64,000 nt of DNA from Mycobacterium sp. URHB0044 (GTDB taxonomy: Bacteria > Actinomycetota > Actinomycetes > Mycobacteriales > Mycobacteriaceae). Of the stretch, positions 36,400 to 43,428 are shown piece by piece. Every line of letters begins with the position of its first letter. Within the stretch, counting starts at the first letter, position 1. The translations under genes were made by a program, and so were the position numbers. The DNA lies in the NCBI RefSeq assembly GCF_000620625.1, contig NZ_JIAW01000011.1, forward strand, positions 186,001 to 250,000, read 5' to 3'. The notes beneath the pieces are model-generated. The model worked only from the letters and a program-made list of their open reading frames with translations. It was not told the origin of the DNA and did no database searches.

Positions 36400-37155
36400 G
36401 TGGTGGCCGCAGCCAAGCTGCACCGCCACGTGGGCCGCACCCGCGCCGCACGTTTCCTCGCCGAAGGGCCCAACCTCGTCGAGGCGGCGTTGCGGCGCGG
36501 TCTCGTTGGCGAGGTCTTCGCCACCGAGGAGGCGCTGCACCGATTCGGCGCCATCCTCCACGGTGCGCCCGTTCAGGTCGTGACCGAGCGGGCGGCGAAG
36601 GCGTTGTCGGACACCGTCACTCCCGTCGGGCTCGTCGCGGTGTGTTCGATGCCGGAGACGCTCCTGAGCGACGTACTCGCCGCCAGTCCGCGGTTGGTGC
36701 TCGTCGCCGTCGAGATCTCCGAACCCGGCAACGCGGGCACGTTGATCCGGTTGGCCGATGCGATGGGCGCCGACGCCGTCGTCCTGGCCGGGCACGGTGT
36801 CGACCCCTACAACGGGAAGTGTCTGCGCGCTTCGGCGGGAAGCATCTTCTCGGTGCCCGTCCTCGAAGAGCCCGACGCCGCTGGCCTGATCAAGGCGCTT
36901 CGGGGCGTCGGCGTGCAGGTGTTCGCCACCACCGTCGACGGCGAGATGTCGCTCGACGGTCCGGAACTCGCGGCTCTGCTGTCCACACCCACCGCGTGGC
37001 TGTTCGGTCCGGAGGCCCACGGGTTGCCGCCGGAGGTCGCGGCGTTGACCGACGCGCGGGTGCGCATCCCGATGCGTGGCGGCGCGGAAAGCCTCAACGT
37101 CGCGGCCGCGGCGGCGATCTGCATGTATCAGAGCGCCCGGGCGCAGGATTACTAG
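36400..37155 (+). CDS. tsnR: TrmH/SpoU-family rRNA 2'-O-methyltransferase
   Basis: A SPOUT methyltransferase that uses SAM to methylate a ribose of 23S rRNA. It is 251 aa from the GTG at 36400. Family motifs: EISEPGNAGTLIRLADAMGADAVVL, then SAGSIFSVPV, and PTAWLFGPEAHGLPPEV with SLNVAAAAAICMYQSAR (SAM knot). The frame is open and codes for TERSARV before that GTG, which looks conserved, with no ATG, GTG or TTG after the rplT stop. A CTG at 36364 that overlaps the rplT stop as CTGA could be the real start. It is the last gene of the infC operon. Confidence 0.88.
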   Translation: MVAAAKLHRHVGRTRAARFLAEGPNLVEAALRRGLVGEVFATEEALHRFGAILHGAPVQVVTERAAKALSDTVTPVGLVAVCSMPETLLSDVLAASPRLVLVAVEISEPGNAGTLIRLADAMGADAVVLAGHGVDPYNGKCLRASAGSIFSVPVLEEPDAAGLIKALRGVGVQVFATTVDGEMSLDGPELAALLSTPTAWLFGPEAHGLPPEVAALTDARVRIPMRGGAESLNVAAAAAICMYQSARAQDY

Positions 37156-37202
37156 CCGCCGAGGCCGCGCCGCCCTTCCCCCGGCCCGCGAGCTCCATTC
37201 CC

Positions 37203-37260
37203 GCGACTGTGCGGTGTCGTACGCGACACGCCGCCGGGGCGTACGAATCCGCACAGTCGC
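37203..37260. repeat. 58-bp intergenic palindrome between convergent genes
   Basis: Outer arms GCGACTGTGCGG / CCGCACAGTCGC (12 bp, perfect), a 2-bp mismatch, then inner arms TCGTACGC / GCGTACGA (8 bp, perfect), around a 14-base centre. It lies between tsnR and the acyl-CoA dehydrogenase gene, which converge. It may act as a two-way terminator or be a member of a dispersed palindromic repeat family. Only one copy is in the window. Confidence 0.85.
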
Positions 37261-37264
37261 CGGA

Positions 37265-38518
37265 CTACTGGCCGCTGAGCAATCCCCGCGCCACGTGGGT
37301 GATCTGCACCTCGTTGCTGCCGGCGTAGATCATCAGCGACTTCGCGTCGCGCGCCAGTTGCTCCACCCGGTACTCGGTCATGTAGCCGTTGCCGCCGAAC
37401 AGCTGCACGGCTTCCATCGCCACGTCGGTGGCCGCCTGCGAGCAGTACCACTTCATCGCCGACGCCTCGGCTAACGAGATCGTCGCACCGGTCTGGCCGG
37501 CCTCGATCACCCGAAAGAGCATGTTGCGCACGTTCATCCGGGCAACTTCCATGTTCGCCAGCTTGAGCTGGATAAGCTGGAACTGGCCGATGTCCTTGCC
37601 CCACAACGTCCTCGTCTTGGCGTAGTCGACCGACAATCGCAGACATTCCTCGATGACGCCGAGCGCCATCGCCGCGACACCGATCCGCTCCGAGGCGAAG
37701 TTCGACCGGGCGCTATCGCGTCCGTCGCCCGCCTTGTTGTCCTCTGTCTCGCCGAGCAGCCGGTCACGACCCAGCCGCACGTTGTTGAAGAACAGTTCAC
37801 CGGTGCGGGAGCTGTGAATGCCCATCTTGCGCAACGGCTTCGACTGCACGAAGCCGTCCATGCCGCGATCGAGCACGAACGTCAGCACCTTGCGGTCACG
37901 CTTCGCGACGTCCGAATCACCTTCGTCGAGCTTGGCGTACACCACCACGACGTCGGCATCGGGTCCGTTGGTGATGAACGTCTTCTGCCCGTTGAGGATG
38001 TAGTCCCCATTTCCCGAACCATCGCGCACGACGTAGGACTTCATGCCGCCGAACGCATCCGAGCCGGAATCCGGCTCTGTGATGGCCCAGGCGCCGATCT
38101 TCTCGTAGGTGACGAGACCGGGAAGCCAGCGCTCCTGCTGGGCGAGGGTGCCTCGAGACGCGATGGTGGACACAGTCAAACCCAGGCTGACGCCCATGCC
38201 CGTCACGACGCCCATGCTGACCCGGCACAATTCGCTGACGACGACGAAACCCATGCCGGCCTGGTCGGTTCCGCCGCCGAACATGCCTCCCGACGACGCC
38301 TTCCCCGACGATCCGCCGTCGCGCATCTTGGCCAGCCGCTTCTCGAGCGACTCCTTCGCCATCGCGTCGATGCCGAACGTGGCGAACAGCTTCCGGACGA
38401 TCGGATAGGGCGGCATGTCGCCGCTCTCGAGGGCGTCCAGGTGCGGCCTGATCTCCTTGTCCACGAATTCCCGGACGGCATCGCGCACGGCAATGTCGAC
38501 GTCAGACCACTCGAGCAT
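37265..38518 (-). CDS. Acyl-CoA dehydrogenase family protein
   Basis: An FAD-dependent acyl-CoA dehydrogenase of 417 aa. FAD and substrate segments: WAITEPDSGSDAFGGMKSYV, GQKTFITNGPDADVVVVYA, QLFGGNGYMTEYRVEQLARD and SLMIYAGSNEVQ. In the last motif the usual YEGT is YAGS, so the catalytic Glu is not there. An alternative Glu in ASERIGVAAMALG corresponds to the isovaleryl-CoA dehydrogenase position. There is an extra Gly/Ser-rich insertion near residue 75. It is co-transcribed with the MpaB-like gene (3-bp gap). Substrate unknown. Confidence 0.9.
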   Translation of the reverse strand: MLEWSDVDIAVRDAVREFVDKEIRPHLDALESGDMPPYPIVRKLFATFGIDAMAKESLEKRLAKMRDGGSSGKASSGGMFGGGTDQAGMGFVVVSELCRVSMGVVTGMGVSLGLTVSTIASRGTLAQQERWLPGLVTYEKIGAWAITEPDSGSDAFGGMKSYVVRDGSGNGDYILNGQKTFITNGPDADVVVVYAKLDEGDSDVAKRDRKVLTFVLDRGMDGFVQSKPLRKMGIHSSRTGELFFNNVRLGRDRLLGETEDNKAGDGRDSARSNFASERIGVAAMALGVIEECLRLSVDYAKTRTLWGKDIGQFQLIQLKLANMEVARMNVRNMLFRVIEAGQTGATISLAEASAMKWYCSQAATDVAMEAVQLFGGNGYMTEYRVEQLARDAKSLMIYAGSNEVQITHVARGLLSGQ

Positions 38519-38521
38519 GGC

Positions 38522-39556
38522 TCAGGCTGCCTTTCCGCGACCGCGCGCCGGGCGCAGACCCGCCAGCGAGAAGGTGGTGTGTACGAGCGACCCCGCGCGC
38601 TCCACCAGCGACTTTTTGCGCCGAGGCACGTAGTGCACCGGCATGTCTCGGCGGTCGCGCGGTGGAGCAGTGAACGCGGGCGCCTCGACGAGCGGGGCGT
38701 CTGCGGGCAGGCGGCCCGCCGCACGTTTGTAGGCGGCCACCGCTCGGGGGTGCAGCCGAATCTCGTCGGGCACCGCGACGAAGGCGATCTCGACGAGTTT
38801 CCCGAACAGGCGCAGCACCACCTCGTCGCTGGGCGTCCACCGCATGCCCGCCTTTTCCCGCAGCGCCGGCTCGAAGAGCCCTGCCGCGATCCAGCGCTGC
38901 CCCGCGAGCATCGGCTTGAACATCTGATCCCACACGGGCGTCGGCAGCAGGACGAACCACGGCTTGGGGATCCGGAGCGAGAAGATGTCCAACGTCGCCC
39001 GATTGATCTCGAGCTCGTCGCGGCACTTGGCTTCCCAGTACGCCTGGAAGTCCTCCCACGAGCGGGGGACCGGTCGCATGCTCATGCCGTACATCCGGTA
39101 CCACTGCACGTGTTCGTCGAACAGCTGGCGCTTCTCGGCTTCGGTCAGGCCGCCGCAGAAGTACTCGGCGGTCTTGATGATCAGCATGAAGAACGTGGCG
39201 TGCGCCCAGTAGAAGGTGTCGGGATTGAGGGCGTGGTAGCGCCGCCCGGCGCCGTCGACGCCCTTGATGGTCTCGTGGTACCCGCGGATCTGGGCGCCGG
39301 TGTCGGGCGCGCGGTCGCCGTCGTACACCACGCCCATGATCGGGAAGACCGACCGTGCCACGCGCTGTAGCGGCTCGCGCAGCAGTATCGAGTGGTCCTC
39401 CACGCCGGCGCCGAGCTCGGGGTACATGTTCTGGATCGCGCCGATCCACACGCCCAGCATGCCGGTGCGCAGGTCGCCGAAGTACTTCCAGGTGAGGGAG
39501 TCGGGGCCGAGGGGATCGGCTGCTGCCGGCGCGGTCGTCGTTGATCTCGCGGTCAT
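38522..39556 (-). CDS. MpaB-like / DUF2236 heme oxygenase family protein (Rv1645c-like)
   Basis: A 344-aa member of the oxygenase MpaB family (PF09995), whose members include the rubber oxygenase Lcp with a b-type heme. Conserved histidine-containing segments include GYHETIKGVDGAGRRYHALNPDTFYWAHATFFMLI, and MYGMSMRPVPRSWEDFQAYWE follows. Position matches Rv1645c. The ATG at 39556 follows GAGGAC by 5 bp. It is the first gene of an operon with the dehydrogenase, and a palindrome 50 bp upstream may control both. The substrate is unknown; a hydrophobic ligand is likely. Confidence 0.83.
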   Translation of the reverse strand: MTARSTTTAPAAADPLGPDSLTWKYFGDLRTGMLGVWIGAIQNMYPELGAGVEDHSILLREPLQRVARSVFPIMGVVYDGDRAPDTGAQIRGYHETIKGVDGAGRRYHALNPDTFYWAHATFFMLIIKTAEYFCGGLTEAEKRQLFDEHVQWYRMYGMSMRPVPRSWEDFQAYWEAKCRDELEINRATLDIFSLRIPKPWFVLLPTPVWDQMFKPMLAGQRWIAAGLFEPALREKAGMRWTPSDEVVLRLFGKLVEIAFVAVPDEIRLHPRAVAAYKRAAGRLPADAPLVEAPAFTAPPRDRRDMPVHYVPRRKKSLVERAGSLVHTTFSLAGLRPARGRGKAA

Positions 39557-39606
39557 GGTGTCCTCGCTGATTCCAAATCCCACGGTGTCCGGCTCACGAT
39601 AATGTT

Positions 39607-39622
39607 GACAACACACGTTGTC
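39607..39622. promoter_or_regulatory. Inverted repeat, possible operator of the MpaB-acyl-CoA dehydrogenase operon
   Basis: GACAAC-ACAC-GTTGTC, perfect 6-bp arms with a 4-bp centre, 50 bp before the MpaB gene in the 258-bp divergent region with the cyclase gene. The spacing fits a TetR-type dimer site. On the minus strand an A/T-rich ACATTAT follows directly, so it may overlap the promoter. Confidence 0.5.
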
Positions 39623-39802
39623 CATGATTTGCGGGCGCGCCGGGCGACACCGTTACCGAGCTGCGACGTGCGACCCCGCGCGACGTGAGCAATGTCTTAG
39701 ACACCCGTCAAGATCAGCCGCCACCTGCACATTCGATGCCAGCGCCGTCAGCAATGCCGACCGGCCCGGCGATCGTGACTGCCAACGTTCAAGAGCGCCG
39801 CA

Positions 39803-39808
39803 TATCGT
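39803..39808 (+). promoter_or_regulatory. Probable -10 box of the cyclase gene
   Basis: TATCGT, 6 bp, then GTG at 39815; leaderless pattern. Confidence 0.5.
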
Positions 39809-39814
39809 GGCGCT

Positions 39815-40729
39815 GTGGATGCCGAACCCCCCAACGAACGGTCAGCCGGCGTCGGCGCGATCGAACGGCCGCAGGGCGTCGCCTCCGCCCCCGCACGGTC
39901 GACGGGGCCGCTGGCCTGGCTGAAGAACACCAACCACAGCCCCGACGTCATCGGCTTCATCCGGCGGGCCCGTCGCGCGCTGCCAGGCGACCCAGACTTC
40001 GGCGACCCCCTGTCGGCGGACGGCGAGGGAGGTCCGCGGGCCGCCGCCCGTGCCGCGGATCGGCTGCTGGAGCACGACGCCGCGACGCGCGAAGTCAGCC
40101 TCGCGACGTTGCAGGTGTGGCAGGCGCTGACGGAGCGGGTGTCCGGTCGACCGGCGAACCGTGAGGTCACGCTGGTGTTCACCGACCTCGTCGGCTTCTC
40201 GGACTGGTCGCTTTCGGCGGGTGACGACGCCACGTTGCGGTTGCTGCGCCGCGTGGCCCAGGTGATGGAACCGCCGCTGCTGGCCTCGGGCGGACACATC
40301 GTCAAGCGGATGGGGGACGGGGCCATGGCCGTGTTCTCCAACCCCACCACCGCCGTGCGCTCCGTCATCACCGCGTTGGAAGCGGTGAAAACCGTTGAGG
40401 TAGATGGATATACGCCGCGGATGCGGGCAGGCATCCACACCGGCAGGCCGCAACGCATCGGCTCGGACTGGCTGGGCGTCGACGTCAACATCGCCGCCAG
40501 GGTGATGGAACGCGCCACCAGAGGCGGGCTGGTCGTGTCGCAGACGACGTTGGAGGGCATCTCGGAAGACGAGTTCGATGCGCTCGGCGTGACGGCGAAA
40601 CGCATTCGCAAGCAGCTCTTCGCGCCGAAGATGGCCGGAGTGCCCGAGGATCTGGCCATGTACCGCTTGAGTATTCGCAGGGATTTGCCAGGTCAGGATT
40701 ACGGCGAGGCCGATTCCGCCGGCGCATAG
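39815..40729 (+). CDS. Class III adenylate cyclase (Rv1647-like)
   Basis: A 304-aa cyclase that makes cAMP from ATP. The N-terminal part is helical and lacks membrane segments. The catalytic domain starts near residue 115 with VTLVFTDLVGFSDWS (first metal Asp), then GHIVKRMGDGAMAVF (second metal Asp), RAGIHTGRPQRIGSDWLGVDVNIAARV and the transition-state Arg in this stretch. It is the counterpart of Rv1647, described as an active, mostly soluble cyclase. Target could include the cAMP-binding Usp encoded at 17001. Confidence 0.93.
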   Translation: MDAEPPNERSAGVGAIERPQGVASAPARSTGPLAWLKNTNHSPDVIGFIRRARRALPGDPDFGDPLSADGEGGPRAAARAADRLLEHDAATREVSLATLQVWQALTERVSGRPANREVTLVFTDLVGFSDWSLSAGDDATLRLLRRVAQVMEPPLLASGGHIVKRMGDGAMAVFSNPTTAVRSVITALEAVKTVEVDGYTPRMRAGIHTGRPQRIGSDWLGVDVNIAARVMERATRGGLVVSQTTLEGISEDEFDALGVTAKRIRKQLFAPKMAGVPEDLAMYRLSIRRDLPGQDYGEADSAGA

Positions 40730-40738
40730 TTGTAACTG

Positions 40739-41545
40739 ATGGTGTCGGCAATGCTGTCCGGGCTGGGTCGGGTGCGGGTGACCGTGACGTATGCGGTGAT
40801 CTTGATCTGCGTCACCAGCACCCTTTCCGTGCTCGGGCCGTCCGCTGCGGATCGCGTGATCCGGCACGCCAGCACCAATCTGCACAACCTGAACCACGGT
40901 CACCTCGGCACGCTGCTCGGCAGCGCGTTCGTCGTCGACGCCGGCGCACCGTACGTGTGGCTGCCCGGCTTGGTCTGCTTGATGGGTCTCGCCGAACTGC
41001 TCTGGCAGAGCAGACGTCTGGCGCTGGCCTTCGCCATCGGCCACGTCGGTGCCACGCTGCTGGTCGCGGCGGGCCTCATCGTGGCACTGAAACTCGGCTG
41101 GCTGCCCGCGTCCATCACCCGCGCCGCGGACGTCGGCATGAGCTACGGGGCTACCGCCGTGCTGGGAACGCTGACCGCAGCCGTGCCCCGCCGGTGGCGG
41201 CCGATCTGGATCGGCTGGTGGCTGGCGGTCGGATTGGCCGTCGTCTGGGTGGACCGCGACTTCACCGACGTGGGGCATGTCGTGGCGCTGGTATTGGGAA
41301 TGCTGGTGGCGACGCGATTCGGCACCCCTGGTCGGTGGACGGCGCCGCGCGTCGCCCTACTGGGGGTCGGCTCGGCGTTCGGCTTCCTGATCCTGGCCAA
41401 CACGGGCTTGTCGATGCTGGTCGGGACCATCTGTGGCGCCGCGGGTGCGGTGCTGGGCGCCCTGCTGGGGTGGCGACCTTGGGCAACTCCTCGCGATCTG
41501 GAAGTGCCCGCTCCGATCGCGCCTGAGTCGGTACGGCCCGGATGA
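40739..41545 (+). CDS. Rhomboid-like membrane protein (Rv1648-like)
   Basis: A 268-aa protein with six or seven membrane helices. It has rhomboid features: HASTNLHNLNHGH in the first loop, GMSYGATAVLG (Ser in the position of GxSG) and DVGHVVALVLGMLVATRF with the His of the dyad. The Ser and His are both present, so activity is possible, although the family is often annotated only as rhomboid-like. It follows the cyclase gene by 9 bp and is probably in one operon with it. Confidence 0.8.
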   Translation: MVSAMLSGLGRVRVTVTYAVILICVTSTLSVLGPSAADRVIRHASTNLHNLNHGHLGTLLGSAFVVDAGAPYVWLPGLVCLMGLAELLWQSRRLALAFAIGHVGATLLVAAGLIVALKLGWLPASITRAADVGMSYGATAVLGTLTAAVPRRWRPIWIGWWLAVGLAVVWVDRDFTDVGHVVALVLGMLVATRFGTPGRWTAPRVALLGVGSAFGFLILANTGLSMLVGTICGAAGAVLGALLGWRPWATPRDLEVPAPIAPESVRPG

Positions 41546-41665
41546 GGCGTGGCACTTCCGCAGTGGTGGATTGAACCCCCTCGCATCGCTCAGCAAACTT
41601 CTCAATGAGGCATACCCGCGGCCGAGGCGCGTTTGGGCAAGCGAATTGTGGTCAACACCTGGCAC

Positions 41666-42193
41666 ATGTTCAGGCGGTTGTCGCTGCCGCTGCTGCTTAG
41701 CGTTCTCGTCGCCTGCAGTGCGCCATCTCAACCTGCGGAAACCAACACAGTCACGGTGACCGCGCCACAGATCACTGCAGCCCCAGCCCCCGCGTCGACG
41801 TCAGGGGTCCCGTCGATCGTGCCCCCGGCGACTACTCCACCGGTGGAGTCCCTGCCCGGCAACGGCCCCCGATCGAGATTGGCGAACATAGTTCTTCCAG
41901 CGGGCACGATGGACCTCGGCTATAGCGACGTCTCGCGCCAGGAGGAGTGGTTGGCTCCGGGGTTTTACGAATCGATCGTGCAGTACTTCCGAGGGGCATT
42001 GCCGATCGGCGGCGAACTCGACGGGCTGCAGTGGTGCGGCGAGGGTACTGAGCCAGGCCAAGGTGCAACAGATGAACGCACGGTGTGGATTTGGGGCGAC
42101 TTCGAGGACCTGCTTCAGCTCGCAGTAGGCCGCGACAGTGTCGTCACCATCCTCCGCAGGCAGGGATCGGGAACACTGGGCTGTCCTTACTGA
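41666..42193 (+). CDS. Putative lipoprotein
   Basis: A 175-aa protein with a compact signal peptide MFRRLSLPLLLSVLVACSAP whose lipobox is LVAC. A Thr/Pro/Ala linker of about 60 residues follows, then a small domain with one cysteine in LQWCGEG and another at GCPY near the end. No family recognised. The ATG at 41666 is chosen because it starts the ideal signal; TTG 41633 or GTG 41648 would add 11 or 6 residues. A gene-poor, A/T-richer 120 bp precedes it. Confidence 0.72.
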   Translation: MFRRLSLPLLLSVLVACSAPSQPAETNTVTVTAPQITAAPAPASTSGVPSIVPPATTPPVESLPGNGPRSRLANIVLPAGTMDLGYSDVSRQEEWLAPGFYESIVQYFRGALPIGGELDGLQWCGEGTEPGQGATDERTVWIWGDFEDLLQLAVGRDSVVTILRRQGSGTLGCPY

Positions 42194-42372
42194 TCGGCAT
42201 GCCGACAATTTGGTCCGGTGAACTCTTCTGCCGACGCCTCGACGAAGTCCGTTCCCGCCCATCCCCGCGACGGCGGCGAATGCCCCCGCGACGAAGCTGG
42301 TCGTGACGATGAGCGGCCGCACGATCACCGCGCAACGGCCTCGCGTGTCGCGGCCCACATCCGACCATCGCC

Positions 42373-42378
42373 TATGAT
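42373..42378 (+). promoter_or_regulatory. Probable pheS -10 box
   Basis: TATGAT, 6 bp, then GTG at 42385. It is the clearest leaderless promoter pattern in the window. Confidence 0.6.
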
Positions 42379-42384
42379 CGCCGG

Positions 42385-43428
42385 GTGTCTGATCAGCCCA
42401 TCGACCTCTCCGAGGATGCACTGACGAAGGCCGTCAGCGCGGCGCGCGACGCCTTCGATCGGGCCGCCGACCTCGATGCGCTGGCCCGCGCCAAGACCGA
42501 ACACCTCGGCGACCGGTCGCCCATCGCGTTGGCCCGTCAAGCACTCGGCTCCCTGGCCAAGGCCGATCGGGCCGACGCCGGGCGTCGCGTCAACGTCGCC
42601 CGCACCGAGGCGCAGACCGCCTACGACGAACGCCTGGCCGCGCTGCGCATCGAGCGCGATGCAGCCGTCCTGGTAGCCGAACGCATCGACGTCACACTGC
42701 CGTCGACGCGGCAGCCCGTCGGGGCGCGCCACCCGATCACGATCCTGGCCGAGCACGTCGCCGACACGTTCATCGCGATGGGGTGGGAGCTGGCCGAGGG
42801 CCCGGAGGTCGAGACCGAGCAGTTCAACTTCGACGCGCTGAACTTCCCGCCGGATCACCCGGCGCGCAGCGAGCAGGACACCTTCCACGTCGCTCCCGAG
42901 GGATCCCGCCAGGTGCTGCGCACGCACACCTCGCCGGTGCAGATCCGGGCGCTGCTGGACCGCGAACTGCCGGTGTACATCGTCTCGATCGGCCGGACGT
43001 TCCGCACCGACGAACTCGATGCCACGCACACCCCGGTCTTCCATCAGGTCGAAGGACTCGCCGTGGACCGCGGCCTGACCATGGCCCATCTGAAGGGCAC
43101 GCTCGACGCGTTCGCGCGGGCCGAATTCGGACCGCAGGGCCGTACTCGTTTCCGGCCGCACTTCTTCCCGTTCACCGAACCGTCGGCCGAGGTCGACGTC
43201 TGGTTCGAGAACAAGAAGGGCGGACCCGGCTGGGTGGAATGGGGCGGCTGCGGCATGGTGAACCCGAACGTGTTGATCGCCTGCGGCATCGACCCTGAGG
43301 TCTACTCCGGCTTCGCCTTCGGCATGGGTCTGGAACGAACCCTCCAGTTCCGCAACGGCATTCCCGACATGCGCGACATGGTCGAGGGTGACGTGCGGTT
43401 CTCCCTACCCTTCGGAGTGGGAGCCTGA
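42385..43428 (+). CDS. pheS: Phenylalanyl-tRNA synthetase alpha subunit
   Basis: Alpha subunit of the alpha2-beta2 enzyme that charges tRNA-Phe; it carries the class II active site. 347 aa. An N-terminal coiled coil (about 10-95) is followed by motif 2 (IVSIGRTFRTDELDATHTPVFHQVEG) and motif 3 (FAFGMGLERTLQFRNGIPDMRD). The GTG start at 42385 is supported by the -10 box. The stop overlaps the pheT start (TGATG). No pheM-like leader peptide is seen. Confidence 0.97.
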   Translation: MSDQPIDLSEDALTKAVSAARDAFDRAADLDALARAKTEHLGDRSPIALARQALGSLAKADRADAGRRVNVARTEAQTAYDERLAALRIERDAAVLVAERIDVTLPSTRQPVGARHPITILAEHVADTFIAMGWELAEGPEVETEQFNFDALNFPPDHPARSEQDTFHVAPEGSRQVLRTHTSPVQIRALLDRELPVYIVSIGRTFRTDELDATHTPVFHQVEGLAVDRGLTMAHLKGTLDAFARAEFGPQGRTRFRPHFFPFTEPSAEVDVWFENKKGGPGWVEWGGCGMVNPNVLIACGIDPEVYSGFAFGMGLERTLQFRNGIPDMRDMVEGDVRFSLPFGVGA

